From: an uncultured Spartobacteria bacterium
GTDB taxonomy: Bacteria > Verrucomicrobiota > Verrucomicrobiia > Chthoniobacterales > Chthoniobacteraceae
Assembly (NCBI GenBank): GCA_903882875.1
Contig: CAIRYQ010000015.1
Span: 1-64,000, forward strand
Reading direction: 5' to 3'
DNA length: 64,000 bases
The notes under the pieces were generated by a model. The model ran no database searches. It was not told where the DNA came from and saw only the letters and a program-made list of their open reading frames with translations. This document shows positions 9,450 to 18,591 of the stretch, one piece after another (the stretch's first letter is position 1; each line of letters starts with the position of its first letter). The position numbers and the translations under genes were made by a program.

Positions 9450-10919
9450 ATGAATTTTTGCCCCGGCCCCAACGCACCCGACACACGGCCTTTGTCGCGG
9501 CGCGCGTTCCTGCGCCATGCGGGCGGCGGCTTCGGCATGACGGCGCTCGCGGCGATGCTCAGGTGCGACAGCTTGCTCGCGGCGGAAAATCCGCAATCCG
9601 CAATCGGCAATCCGCAATCGGCGAATCCGCTTTCGCCGAAGCAGCCGCACTTCGCGGCGAAGGCGCAGCGCGTCATTTTTCTCTTCATGTCCGGCGGGCC
9701 GAGCCATGTGGATTTGTTCGACCCGAAGCCTGACCTCGTGCGTCTCGCGGGGCAGCCGATTCCGGAGTCGTTCGGCACTTTCAAGACGCGGCGCGCGGTG
9801 GCGAAGAACAAGCTGCTGCCGCCGTGCCGTCCGTTCCAAGCGCGTGGGCAGTGCGGCATGGAGATTTCCGATTTTCTGCCGAACATCGCGGGGCACGCGG
9901 ACGATCTCTGCCTGCTGCGCGGCTGCTACGGCGACAGCGTCACGCACCCGGAGTCGGTGTATCTGATGAACACCGGCACGATTCTCATGGGCAAGCCGAG
10001 CCTCGGCGCGTGGACCGCCTACGGCCTCGGCACGGAGAACCAGAACATGCCCGCGTTCGTCGTGATGCCCGACCCCGCCGGCTGGGTGAAAGGCGGCGCG
10101 CCCGCGTGGAGCAACGGCTTCCTGCCGGCGACGTATCAGGGCACGATCCTGCGCGGCGGCGAGTCGCCGATTTTGAACCTCAACACGCCGAAGGGCGTGA
10201 GCGCGCAGCAGCAACTCGCGACGGTGAATCTCATCAATCAGCTCAACCGCGGGAGCCTGCCCGCCGGCGAGGAGAACTCCGAACTCACCGCGCGCATCGC
10301 CGCCTACGAACTCGCGTTCCGGATGCAGTCGCACGCGCCCGAGGTCGTGGACATTTCCAAGGAGACTGACGCGACGCGCAAGCTCTACGGCCTCGACAGC
10401 AAGGTGACCGCGGAGTTCGGCCTGCGCTGCCTGTTCGCGCGCCGGATGGTCGAGCGCGGCGTGCGCTTCGTGCAGCTCTACTGCGGCGACACGAACGGCT
10501 GGGACGGCCACAGCGACGTGGATGGCAATCACACAAAACTCTGCGCGCAGAGCGACCTGCCAGTGGCCGGACTGCTGAAGGATTTGAAATCGCGCGGCCT
10601 GCTCGATTCGACGCTCGTGGTGTGGGCCGGTGAATTCGGCCGCATGCCGATGAGCGAAGGCAGCAACGGCCGCGATCACAACCCGCACGGCTTCTCGATG
10701 TGGTTCGCCGGCGGCGGGGTGCGCGGCGGCCAGATCATCGGCGCGACGGATGCGGTCGGTCTGCGCGCCGTCGAGGAGCGCACGCACGCGCACGACATTC
10801 ACGCGACGATCCTGCACCTGCTGGGCTTCGATCACACGCGGCTGACGTATCGGCATAACGGCCGCGCGGAGCGGCTGACGGATGTGGCGGGGAATGTGAT
10901 CACGAAAGCGCTGGCGTGA
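9450..10919 (+). CDS. DUF1501 family protein with Tat signal
   Basis: The 489-residue protein begins with a twin-arginine signal (SRRAFLRHAGGGFG, Arg17-Arg18) and carries the alkaline-phosphatase-like fold typical of DUF1501. Family landmarks are FLFMSGGPSHVDLFDPKP, VVWAGEFGRMP, GRDHNPHGFSMWFAGGG and ATILHLLGFDH near the C-terminus; these Asp/His-rich segments are the predicted metal-binding positions. Genes of this family normally follow a PSCyt/DUF1553 gene directly, as at 28514 in this window. Here the partner ends at 8227. Between the Tat segment and the first conserved block lies a run of near-identical NPQSAIG units encoded by a tandem repeat (9588-9630). The start at 9450 puts the RR motif at a normal distance. 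Confidence 0.88.
   Translation: MNFCPGPNAPDTRPLSRRAFLRHAGGGFGMTALAAMLRCDSLLAAENPQSAIGNPQSANPLSPKQPHFAAKAQRVIFLFMSGGPSHVDLFDPKPDLVRLAGQPIPESFGTFKTRRAVAKNKLLPPCRPFQARGQCGMEISDFLPNIAGHADDLCLLRGCYGDSVTHPESVYLMNTGTILMGKPSLGAWTAYGLGTENQNMPAFVVMPDPAGWVKGGAPAWSNGFLPATYQGTILRGGESPILNLNTPKGVSAQQQLATVNLINQLNRGSLPAGEENSELTARIAAYELAFRMQSHAPEVVDISKETDATRKLYGLDSKVTAEFGLRCLFARRMVERGVRFVQLYCGDTNGWDGHSDVDGNHTKLCAQSDLPVAGLLKDLKSRGLLDSTLVVWAGEFGRMPMSEGSNGRDHNPHGFSMWFAGGGVRGGQIIGATDAVGLRAVEERTHAHDIHATILHLLGFDHTRLTYRHNGRAERLTDVAGNVITKALA
9588..9630 (+). repeat. AATCCGC tandem repeat coding NPQSAIG units
   Basis: Five or so copies of a 7-base unit close to AATCCGC (variants AATCGGC) occur in frame just after the Tat signal of the DUF1501 gene. 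The translation gives NPQSAIG repeats that are absent from the paralogue at 28514. The same unit appears in the DUF1553 gene at 27902-27936. Confidence 0.85.
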
Positions 10920-10991
10920 TCGGCGGGGAATTTCTGTTCAAGGCCTAGCCGTAATGCACAGAGGAGCAGCCGTGCGGGATGCGCGGTGGAA

Positions 10992-11068
10992 CGCGTCGCT
11001 CCGCGCGCGTTTCGGTTTGGACTGCAACGCTTGATTGCAGTCGAAAGAAGCGCGCGCGGAGCGACGCG
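10992..11068. repeat. Long hairpin element between DUF1501 and algI genes
   Basis: A perfect 18-bp stem CGCGTCGCTCCGCGCGCG (10992-11009) pairs with 11051-11068. Inside are TTTCG/CGAAA and an inner stem GACTGCAA (11020-11027) with TTGCAGTC (11035-11042), so the element folds into one extended imperfect hairpin. It fills the 283-base gap between genes. There is no U-run on either side, so it looks like a dispersed repeat rather than an intrinsic terminator. Confidence 0.75.
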
Positions 11069-11202
11069 CTCAACCCGCACGGGTAGCGACGTCGGCCGCC
11101 CGCGCGCAGAATTTTTGACTCGCAGCGTGCGCGGGTTTCCCCGATTCACGCCGCGCTCCGGCGAGTGCGCTGCGTTTGATCGCAGCCGAGCGCCGCGTCC
11201 AC

Positions 11203-12783
11203 ATGCTTTTCAGTACCCACGTTTTCCTGTTCCTGTTTTTGCCGCTCACGCTCGGCGCGTTCTGCCTGCTCTCGCGCTACTGCGGGGCGAAGCAGGCGAA
11301 GGCTTCGCTCACGCTCGCGTCGCTCGTTTTCTACGGCTGGTGGGACGCGGTTCCGCTCGGAAAATATCTTCACGATCACTTTCCTGGGGTTCACGCTCCG
11401 TCGTGGATTTCGTGGTTCCCGGTTTCGATTTTCACGACGCTCATCATCGCCTCGATGCTGACGAACTTCACGCTCGGACGCATCATCGGAGCCAAGGTGA
11501 AGGCGGGGCGCTCCGGCTCCGCTCATTGGTGGCTTGTCTCCGCAGTCACCGCGAATTTGCTCCTGCTCGGCTATTTCAAATACGCCAATTTTTTCGTCCA
11601 CAATTTGAACGCCGTCCTCGGTACGCACTGGAGCCTCGGGCAGATCATCCTGCCGCTCGGCATCTCGTTTTTCACGTTCACGCAGATCGCGTATCTCGTG
11701 GATGTGCGCCGTGGCGTGGTGTGCGAATACGACCTCGGCGACTTCCTGCTGTTCATCACGTTTTTCCCGCACCTCATCGCGGGGCCGATCATCCACCACA
11801 AGGAGATGATGCCGCAGTTCCGCGACCCGAAGACTTACCGTTTCGACTGGAACAACCTCGCCGTGGGCCTCGCGATTTTTTCCGTCGGGCTTTTCAAAAA
11901 GGCGGTCATCGCGGATCGCATCAGCACGTCGGCGGGCAGGATTTTCGATCTCGGCGCGACCGTGCCAGCGCTGCACACGCACGATGCGTGGGGCGGCGCG
12001 CTCGCCTACACGTTCCAGCTCTACTTTGATTTTTCCGGCTACTCGGACATGGCGATCGGCCTCTCGCGGATGTTCGGTATCGTGCTGCCGCTGAATTTCA
12101 CGTCGCCCTACAAGTCGGCGAACATCACGGAATTCTGGCGCCGCTGGCACATGACGCTTTCGCGCTTCCTGCGCGACTACCTCTACATCCCGCTCGGCGG
12201 AAACCGGCACGGCGAATTCCGGCGCTACGTGAACCTCGTGCTCACGATGCTCATCGGCGGCTTCTGGCACGGCGCGGCGTGGACGTTCGCGGTGTGGGGC
12301 GCATTCCACGGCGTGTGCCTCGCGGCGAATCACCTCTGGCATGCGTTTTGGAAAAAGCGCGCGCGTCCCGCGCTGCTGCCGCCGTGGCTCGCGGGCGGCA
12401 CTGCGCGGCTGTTCACCTTTGTGCTCATCGTGATCGGCTGGGTGCTCTTCCGCGCGCAGGATCTCCACTTCGCGCAGAAGGTGCTCGGCGCGATGTTCGG
12501 CGTCGGAGCCTCACCGGCGCCGGGCACTCCGGCGCTGCTGAAAGTGAATGTGTGGCCGTGGCTCGCGGGCCTGCTCGCATTCGTGTGGCTGCTGCCGAAC
12601 ACCGCGGAAATTTTCAGCAGGCACCAGACGTATCCCGAATCCGTGAAGACCGATCCGGAAGCGAAGCCGAAGTGGTTCCACTGGGACATGACCACGGCGC
12701 GCGCGATCGGCTGCGCGGCCCTTCTCGGCATCGCGATTCTCTCGCTCTCGAAGACCGGCGAATTTCTTTACTACAACTTCTGA
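11203..12783 (+). CDS. MBOAT family O-acyltransferase (AlgI-like)
   Basis: This is a polytopic membrane O-acyltransferase that passes acetyl groups across the inner membrane for modification of a surface polysaccharide. The 526-residue protein starts MLFSTHVFLFLFLPLT, the usual AlgI opening. It contains YFDFSGYSDMAIG, FWRRWHMTLSRFLRDYLYIPLGGNR and GGFWHGAAWTF, with the two conserved His residues of the MBOAT active site. At least ten hydrophobic segments are evident. Its stop overlaps the start of the next gene (TGATG), indicating translational coupling to the SGNH-like partner. Which polymer is acetylated cannot be deduced, because no glycosyltransferase or alginate genes are nearby. A second AlgI lies at 58667. 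Confidence 0.92.
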   Translation: MLFSTHVFLFLFLPLTLGAFCLLSRYCGAKQAKASLTLASLVFYGWWDAVPLGKYLHDHFPGVHAPSWISWFPVSIFTTLIIASMLTNFTLGRIIGAKVKAGRSGSAHWWLVSAVTANLLLLGYFKYANFFVHNLNAVLGTHWSLGQIILPLGISFFTFTQIAYLVDVRRGVVCEYDLGDFLLFITFFPHLIAGPIIHHKEMMPQFRDPKTYRFDWNNLAVGLAIFSVGLFKKAVIADRISTSAGRIFDLGATVPALHTHDAWGGALAYTFQLYFDFSGYSDMAIGLSRMFGIVLPLNFTSPYKSANITEFWRRWHMTLSRFLRDYLYIPLGGNRHGEFRRYVNLVLTMLIGGFWHGAAWTFAVWGAFHGVCLAANHLWHAFWKKRARPALLPPWLAGGTARLFTFVLIVIGWVLFRAQDLHFAQKVLGAMFGVGASPAPGTPALLKVNVWPWLAGLLAFVWLLPNTAEIFSRHQTYPESVKTDPEAKPKWFHWDMTTARAIGCAALLGIAILSLSKTGEFLYYNF

Positions 12784-13727
12784 TGAAGTCCCCGGCGCGC
12801 CATTTCACACTCATCATGCTCGCGGTGTCCGTGCTCTTCGTCGGGCTGCCGGTGCTATTGAATTACCTCGTGGATCCGTACGACCGTTTCGGGAACAACA
12901 CGATGGGCGTCTTCATCATGGCCGAGCGCGAGCTGAAGCCATCGGAAGTCGTGCGCTTCCCGCACAACGCGCTGATGATCGGCAACAGCCGCATCGCGTC
13001 CATCCCCGCGGTGAAGGTGAACGGCTTCAAGTTTTTCAACGCGTCGTTTGCCGCTGCGACGCCGGAGGAGATCTACTATTTTCTCGAGCACTACGCGCAC
13101 AAGGAGGAGCTTGTGGTGATCGGCATTGACATGTGCGCGAGGGATCCCGGCGTGCTGAAGGGCGATATTTTCAGGCCCGGAGACTTCGCTTCGGTGAGCG
13201 AGCATCTCGTGAATCTTCAGACGGTGGAATACTCGCTCAAGACTGTGTTCTCGCACTGGGGCGGCAAGCCGAGCCGCTATTTGCCGGACGGTTCGCTCGC
13301 CGCGCCCGAATGGGGCAATGCCGGAAAATTGGACGACCCGACGGCGGGAAAAAGATACCTCGACGACATGAAGGCGCACATGGTGCTCAACGTCGTGCCG
13401 GCACCGCGCTCGCTTTCATTTTGCCGGAAAATCGCGGACACACTGCGCGCACGGAACATCCCGGTCGTGGTCGTGATGCCGCCGATCCACGAGGCCGTCT
13501 TCCGGCACGTCGGCGAGATGAACCTGCAGGGCCGCTACGAGGAGTGGGTCGCCGAAGTGACCTCGATTTTTCCGAACGTGGTGAACCTCACCGGCAGCCC
13601 GTACGGCTCCGCGTCGAACTTCTACCTGCGTGACCCGCTGCACTACAAACCGGAGACCGGCGTGCAGTTCATGAACGAGGTCGTCGTGCCGTACGCGCAG
13701 AAGGTGCTGGCCGAACGGCGCAAGTGA
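12783..13727 (+). CDS. SGNH-hydrolase-like partner of AlgI
   Basis: This 314-residue protein has an N-terminal membrane anchor (residues about 8-28) and an extracytoplasmic domain. MIGNSRIAS (Ser69) fits the nucleophile block of an SGNH/DltD-like esterase. RDPLHYKPE near the C-terminus supplies the Asp284 and His287 expected for the triad. Proteins of this kind commonly accompany MBOAT transferases and move the acetyl group onto the polysaccharide. The start codon overlaps the algI stop. It is shorter than the AlgJ-like protein at 60142 and lacks the DTHW motif, so it belongs to a different partner subfamily (DltD or DUF1574-like). It faces pabB tail to tail 27 bases away. Confidence 0.75.
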   Translation: MKSPARHFTLIMLAVSVLFVGLPVLLNYLVDPYDRFGNNTMGVFIMAERELKPSEVVRFPHNALMIGNSRIASIPAVKVNGFKFFNASFAAATPEEIYYFLEHYAHKEELVVIGIDMCARDPGVLKGDIFRPGDFASVSEHLVNLQTVEYSLKTVFSHWGGKPSRYLPDGSLAAPEWGNAGKLDDPTAGKRYLDDMKAHMVLNVVPAPRSLSFCRKIADTLRARNIPVVVVMPPIHEAVFRHVGEMNLQGRYEEWVAEVTSIFPNVVNLTGSPYGSASNFYLRDPLHYKPETGVQFMNEVVVPYAQKVLAERRK

Positions 13728-13754
13728 CGGGCTCGCGCCGCCGTCTTGCGCGGA

Positions 13755-14993
13755 TCACAATCGCTCGGCGGCGAGCAGGATTCCCGCGGCCTTGTCGAGC
13801 GTCTCCTGCCATTCGGCCTCGGGCGAACTGTCGGCGACGATTCCGGAGCCGACGTGAAAATGAGCCTCGTCGCCATCAACGAGCACCGTGCGGATCGCGA
13901 TGGAAAACTGGCTCTCGCCATTGAAACCGAACCAGCCTAGCGCGCCCGTGTAGAGGCCGCGCGGAACGGGTTCGAGTTCCGCGATGATTTCGCGTGCGCG
14001 CTTTTTCGGCGCGCCGGTGATGCTGCCGCCGGGGAAGCACGCACGCAGGGCGGCGGCATGATCCACGCTATCGCGCAGGCGACCCTCGACCGTGGAGACG
14101 AGATGGAAGACCTGCTCGTGGCGTTCGAGTTTCAGCAGTTCGGGCACAGTCACGCTGCCGAATTCGCACACGCTGCCGAGGTCGTTGCGCTCAAGGTCGG
14201 TAATCATGATCAGTTCGGAGACTTCCTTCGGCGACGTGATGAGATCGAATGCGCTGCGCTCATCCGCGAGCGCATCGGCGTGGCGCGGGCGCGTGCCCTT
14301 GATCGGCCGTGTGCGGATCGCGCGCCCGCTCATTTTCAAAAACGACTCGGGCGACGCAGAGAGCACCGTGCTGCCGCCGAGGTCGAGGAACGCGGCATTC
14401 GGCGCGGGCGAGTAGTGCCGCAGCGCCTCGTAAAATGCCCACGGCTCGCCACTCCACGCGCTCGCGAAACGGTGCGAGAGGTTCACCTGGTAGATGTCGC
14501 CCGCGGCGATGTAGTCCTGCGCGCGGCGGACCATCGCGAGAAATTTTTCGCGCGGCATTCCGCTGCGGAACACGGGACGCGCGCAGTGTGCAGGCGCGGG
14601 ATTTTCCGCGAGCCGCGAAATGAGATCGCCGGTCGCATACCATCGCTGCTCGGCGTGGCGGAAGATGAGCGTGTCTTCGTAAAGGCCGAAGCAAAACGTG
14701 CCCTCGTAATCCACGCGTCCCGCGGCGAGGCCGTGCGGGAGGCCGTCGTCACTGTGCGCGCAATCGCGCTGTGCGAGCGTGGCGCGCAACGCATCCCAGT
14801 CGCGCGCGATGTGGCCGCGGAGGATCTCACTCGGCGCAGCGGCAATGACCGAGAGCGCGGCCGTGTCGCCGTCGCATTTTGAAGTGTCGAAAAACGCGAG
14901 CCCCGGCAGGTGCCGGAGTCGCGCGGCGGCATCGGCGGGCGCGAGGTCGAGAGCGACAGGCTGCGGAACGTGATGTTGCGTGAACGCGGGCAC
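13755..14993 (-). CDS. pabB: Aminodeoxychorismate synthase component I
   Basis: This enzyme uses chorismate and ammonia to make aminodeoxychorismate for folate synthesis. The chorismate-binding domain is complete: YIAAGDIYQVNLSHRF, SASPESFL, PIKGTRPR, SELIMITDLERNDLG, FPGGSITGAPKKRA, and GWFGFNGESQFSIAIRT. The Lys in PIKGT (residue 232) is the position that separates PabB from TrpE, which has Ala there. The start is uncertain. GTG at 14993 gives 412 residues and avoids overlap; an in-frame ATG at 15089 would overlap the divergent gene at 15058 by 32 bases. No amidotransferase (pabA) or aminodeoxychorismate lyase (pabC) gene is adjacent. Confidence 0.9.
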   Translation of the reverse strand: MPAFTQHHVPQPVALDLAPADAAARLRHLPGLAFFDTSKCDGDTAALSVIAAAPSEILRGHIARDWDALRATLAQRDCAHSDDGLPHGLAAGRVDYEGTFCFGLYEDTLIFRHAEQRWYATGDLISRLAENPAPAHCARPVFRSGMPREKFLAMVRRAQDYIAAGDIYQVNLSHRFASAWSGEPWAFYEALRHYSPAPNAAFLDLGGSTVLSASPESFLKMSGRAIRTRPIKGTRPRHADALADERSAFDLITSPKEVSELIMITDLERNDLGSVCEFGSVTVPELLKLERHEQVFHLVSTVEGRLRDSVDHAAALRACFPGGSITGAPKKRAREIIAELEPVPRGLYTGALGWFGFNGESQFSIAIRTVLVDGDEAHFHVGSGIVADSSPEAEWQETLDKAAGILLAAERL

Positions 14994-15057
14994 GCAACGG
15001 GGATTGGCCAGATGCGCGGGCTTTTCAAATGAAAACTCGGCGCTAGTGTCGCGACCG

Positions 15058-15603
15058 ATGCGTCTCCAGAATTTTCCAGCCCTGTGCATTGCGATCCTCG
15101 CGGCGCGCGCCGCGTGTGCCGCGGATCCCACGCCCGCCGACGGCACGGACACGCCGCCTTCTCGCTCCACGCCCGCGAAAGACACTGAGAAGACGCTCCC
15201 GCTCGGCGACCCCTCGCCAGTTCCCGCGACACGGCCCTCGCTATTGCCCGATGAAATCCCGCGCGCGCTGCCTCCGAAGAAAGGGAGTGCGCCCGCAGAA
15301 ACCAAGCCGGGAATCGCAAAGAAGCCGAAGGTGACCGCCGAGGACATGGATCTGCGAATCCGCTTCCGCAAGGCGCGCAACATCGCCGAGGGAAATGAAA
15401 AGGTACGTTCCGCGTGGGAGTATTCGCGCTACCCTAAGACGGAAGCGGAAAAGCGCCAGGCGCTGCGGCACTACTACGATCTCCTTTTTTCGCAGATGGT
15501 CGCGCTGGATCGCGGCATCGCGCCGCTCGTGGAAAAAAGCCGCAAGGCCGAGACCGCCGCTCTTACGCAGACGAAAATCGCGCCGACAGTGCCCAACGAG
15601 TAG
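15058..15603 (+). CDS. Small secreted hypothetical protein
   Basis: No family is recognised. The 181-residue product has a signal peptide (cleavage probably after the AACA near residue 21). A Pro/Thr/Ser-rich linker follows to about residue 85, then a charged helical domain with RIRFRKARNIAEGNEKV and RYPKTEAEKRQALRHYYD, suggesting a helical bundle or coiled coil. It reads divergently from pabB and precedes yajC by 120 bases. It is probably a periplasmic or lipid-free envelope protein. Confidence 0.7.
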   Translation: MRLQNFPALCIAILAARAACAADPTPADGTDTPPSRSTPAKDTEKTLPLGDPSPVPATRPSLLPDEIPRALPPKKGSAPAETKPGIAKKPKVTAEDMDLRIRFRKARNIAEGNEKVRSAWEYSRYPKTEAEKRQALRHYYDLLFSQMVALDRGIAPLVEKSRKAETAALTQTKIAPTVPNE

Positions 15604-15723
15604 CGACGGGATACGAGCCCGTGTTGGAAGAGAGGACGCACATGGGCCGCGTCGGTTTCGCTCCCGCGAAAACCGTGGACATTCCCCCCGCGGCGCATAG
15701 TCTGTGCGCCCTTTTTTACACTC

Positions 15724-16071
15724 ATGATTATCCCGCTTTTTCAAATTCTCGCTGACGCATCCTCACCGGCGGCCCCGGTCGGCAAGGCTCCGGACATGAT
15801 GAACATGGTCGTGATGATGGGCGGGTTCGCAGTGCTCATGTGGGTGCTCATGATCCGCCCGCAGCGGAAAAAGGAGAAGGAACTTCTGGCCCGCATCGCC
15901 GCGCTGAAGACAGGAGACCGCGTGGTCACCATTGGTGGCGTGCATGGCGTCGTCTCGAACGTGAAGGACGGCCCGACGCTCACGCTGAAGGTGGACGACA
16001 ACTGCAAGATCACCGTGGACAAGACCGCCGTCGTGACCGTGCTGCCGAAGGAATCGAATAACGCGGCCTGA
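15724..16071 (+). CDS. yajC: Preprotein translocase subunit YajC
   Basis: This is the small single-pass membrane subunit that associates with SecDF at the Sec translocon. The 115-residue protein has one transmembrane segment (about 27-45) followed by the signature RPQRKKEKE. A compact cytoplasmic domain follows with LKTGDRVVTIGGVHGVV, the family hallmark. It is 18 bases upstream of secDF, the usual arrangement, and the pair is probably co-transcribed. Confidence 0.95.
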   Translation: MIIPLFQILADASSPAAPVGKAPDMMNMVVMMGGFAVLMWVLMIRPQRKKEKELLARIAALKTGDRVVTIGGVHGVVSNVKDGPTLTLKVDDNCKITVDKTAVVTVLPKESNNAA

Positions 16072-16089
16072 TCCCAACCCATTCCCGCC

Positions 16090-18546
16090 ATGAAACAGCT
16101 CCTCCAATTTTTCACCAACCCCCAGGCCACATTCATTTACGGCCTCGCGCTGCTGCTTCTTTTCGGCGCCTATCTCATCACCGGCAGCGAGCGTGCGAAG
16201 CGCATCCTTGGCACGCTGCTCACCGTTTTCATCGCGGCGATCGCCGTCGTGTACGTCACGCCGCCCTTCGACATCCCTGTGAGGGACGCCTCCGGCAATC
16301 CCGTCATGGATCCTGCGACGAACAAGGAGAAGCTCAAGCACAAGGGCAAGATCCCGCTCGGCATTGACCTGAAAGGCGGCGTCACTTTCATCATCAGCAT
16401 CCAGCCTGCCGAGGATGCCGCGACGGGGGAGAAACGCCCGATCACGCAGCAGGCCGTGGATCAGGCGGTCGAGGTGCTCCGCAACCGAGTGGACAAGATG
16501 GGAACTTCGGAACCGATCATCGCGCCGGCCGGCAATGATCGCATCATCGTGCAAATCCCCGGACTCGCGACCGAGGATCTCGACAAGGTGCGTCACGATC
16601 TCCAGGAAGTCGCGAAGCTGGACTTCCGTGTCGTGGATCCGGACAGCGCGGAGAAGATCCGCGCCATCGAGGCGAAAAAGGGGATCATCGATCCGGCGTG
16701 GACGATTTTGAAGTTCAGCAAAAAGGACAACTCGGATGAGGCCGAACGCAAGCTGCTCGTCCACCGCGTGCCGGACATCACCGGCGATCACATCAAGTCC
16801 GCCGCGGCCCGCTACGATGTCCAAGGCTGGCACGTCAGCGTGGATTTCGACAAGGAGGCCGGCAAAAAATTCTTCGAACTCACGAGGGCGATGCGAAAGA
16901 ACGTGGATCGGTTTGCCATTGTGCTCGACAACGAGATCATCTCCGCGCCGACAACGCAGGTGGAAGGCGGCATCGCCGGCGACTCGTGTATCATCACCGG
17001 AAAATACACCGACAAGAGCGCGCAGGACTTCGCCAGCAAGCTGATGAACCCGCTCCAGAATCCGGTGAAGATCGAGGAGGAGCGATCCGCTTCCGCCTCG
17101 CTAGGCCAGGACGCGATCAAGAGCGGCCAGTTCGCCGGCCTGCTCGGCCTCAGCCTCATCACGCTCGTCATGCTCTTCTATTACCGGCTCTCCGGATTGT
17201 TCGGAAACATCGGCCTTGTCGTCACCATCCTCGTCATCTTCGGCAGCATGGCGATGCTGCACGCCGTGCTCACGCTGCCGGGCATCGCGGGCATCATCCT
17301 CACGCTCGGCATGGCGGTGGATGCACACGTGCTCGTCTTCGAGCGGCTGCGCGAGGAAATGGCCGCCGGCAAGTCTTTCAAGGTCGCCGTGGACCACGCA
17401 TTCGACCGCGCCTTCACGGCGATTTTCGACGCGAACGTCACCACGCTGATCTCTGCGTTCATCCTCTTCCTCCTCGCGACCGGCCCCGTGAAGGGCTTCG
17501 CCGTCGCGCTCACCATCGGCGTCATCGCGTCGCTCTTCTCGGCGCTCATCCTCAGCCGCACGCTCTTCGCCTGGGCGATCGAAAAGTTCGCCCTCGATCG
17601 GATCAAGATGATGGCCATCGTGCAGGGCACGAAGATCAACTTCCTCGGCTACCGCAAGCCCGCCATCTCGCTCTCGCTTGCGATCATCATCGGCTCGATG
17701 GCCTACTTTGCCTACCGTGGCGACCGGAACTACGGCATTGATTTCAAGGGCGGCGACCTGATCGTCCTCGAGGCAAACGGCCCCAAGCCGGACGATGGCC
17801 ATGTGCGCGAAGTCTGCGAAAAACTCGGCCTGAAGGACGTCGTCGTGCAGAGTGAAAAAGGCGCGACCGGCCTCGACTACGTCTCCGTGCGCAGCGAAAA
17901 GGAGACCGGCGTGAAGGTGAAGGCCGCGCTGCTCGAAAAATTCCCCGAGGCGAAATTCAAGGTCAGCCAGGAGGAGACCGTCGGCTCGCTCGTCGGCAGC
18001 GAACTCAAGAAGAGCAGCGCCCTCGCGCTCGGACTCGGCATGTTGGGCATCTTCCTCTTCGTCACGCTGCGCTTCGAGTTCAGCTTCGCCGTCGGCGCCA
18101 TCGTCGCGCTGCTGCACGACGTGATCATCACCGTCGGCGCATTCGCGCTCTTTGGCCGCGAACTCTCGCTCGTCACCGTCGGCGCGATCCTCACCATCGG
18201 CGGGTACTCGATCAACGACACCATCGTCGTGTTCGATCGAATCCGCGAGACCATCAAGAGCGGGCGCCCGGGATCGCTGCACGAGATCATGAACATCAGT
18301 GTGAACGAGATGCTCGGGCGCACCTTCCTCACCAGCGCCGCCACGCTGATCCCCACCATCGGCCTCTTCCTGTTTGGCGGCCCGGTGCTGCGCGATTTCG
18401 CATTCGCGATTCTCGTCGGCGTGATCACCGGCACCTACTCCTCGGTGTTCATTGCAGCGCCCATAGTCCTCTGGTGGAGCAAGCGCGGCGGCCGCGACCT
18501 CCGCAGCGAACTCAAGCGCGGGAAGCAGGCGGTCATCCCCGCGTAG
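16090..18546 (+). CDS. secDF: Protein translocase subunit SecDF (fused)
   Basis: SecD and SecF, which use the proton gradient to pull exported proteins out of the SecYEG channel, are joined in one 818-residue chain. The SecD half has GIDLKGGVTFI, a large periplasmic domain, and the membrane motif LGMAVDAHVLVFERLREE. The SecF half starts near residue 545 with YGIDFKGGDLIVLE and has GYSINDTIVVFDRIRE and GRTFLTSAATLIPTIGL. About twelve transmembrane segments are apparent. The conserved Asp in AVDAHV and the Asp and Arg in NDTIVVFDRIRE, needed for proton transport, are present. The fused form is common in this phylum. yajC is directly upstream. Confidence 0.97.
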   Translation: MKQLLQFFTNPQATFIYGLALLLLFGAYLITGSERAKRILGTLLTVFIAAIAVVYVTPPFDIPVRDASGNPVMDPATNKEKLKHKGKIPLGIDLKGGVTFIISIQPAEDAATGEKRPITQQAVDQAVEVLRNRVDKMGTSEPIIAPAGNDRIIVQIPGLATEDLDKVRHDLQEVAKLDFRVVDPDSAEKIRAIEAKKGIIDPAWTILKFSKKDNSDEAERKLLVHRVPDITGDHIKSAAARYDVQGWHVSVDFDKEAGKKFFELTRAMRKNVDRFAIVLDNEIISAPTTQVEGGIAGDSCIITGKYTDKSAQDFASKLMNPLQNPVKIEEERSASASLGQDAIKSGQFAGLLGLSLITLVMLFYYRLSGLFGNIGLVVTILVIFGSMAMLHAVLTLPGIAGIILTLGMAVDAHVLVFERLREEMAAGKSFKVAVDHAFDRAFTAIFDANVTTLISAFILFLLATGPVKGFAVALTIGVIASLFSALILSRTLFAWAIEKFALDRIKMMAIVQGTKINFLGYRKPAISLSLAIIIGSMAYFAYRGDRNYGIDFKGGDLIVLEANGPKPDDGHVREVCEKLGLKDVVVQSEKGATGLDYVSVRSEKETGVKVKAALLEKFPEAKFKVSQEETVGSLVGSELKKSSALALGLGMLGIFLFVTLRFEFSFAVGAIVALLHDVIITVGAFALFGRELSLVTVGAILTIGGYSINDTIVVFDRIRETIKSGRPGSLHEIMNISVNEMLGRTFLTSAATLIPTIGLFLFGGPVLRDFAFAILVGVITGTYSSVFIAAPIVLWWSKRGGRDLRSELKRGKQAVIPA

Positions 18547-18591
18547 CACAGGTTTGCAATCTGTGCTGCCAGCGGAACTCCGATTTCGCTG
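18546..18591. repeat. Dispersed double-hairpin repeat, copy 1
   Basis: Two small hairpins stand side by side. GCACAG (18546-18551) pairs with CTGTGC (18561-18566) around a loop containing TGCAA. CAGCG (18570-18574) pairs with CGCTG (18587-18591). The core GCGGAACTCCGAT (18572-18584) is identical to a copy at 63091-63103. It begins at the last base of the secDF stop and could also act as its transcript end, although there is no U-run. Confidence 0.75.
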
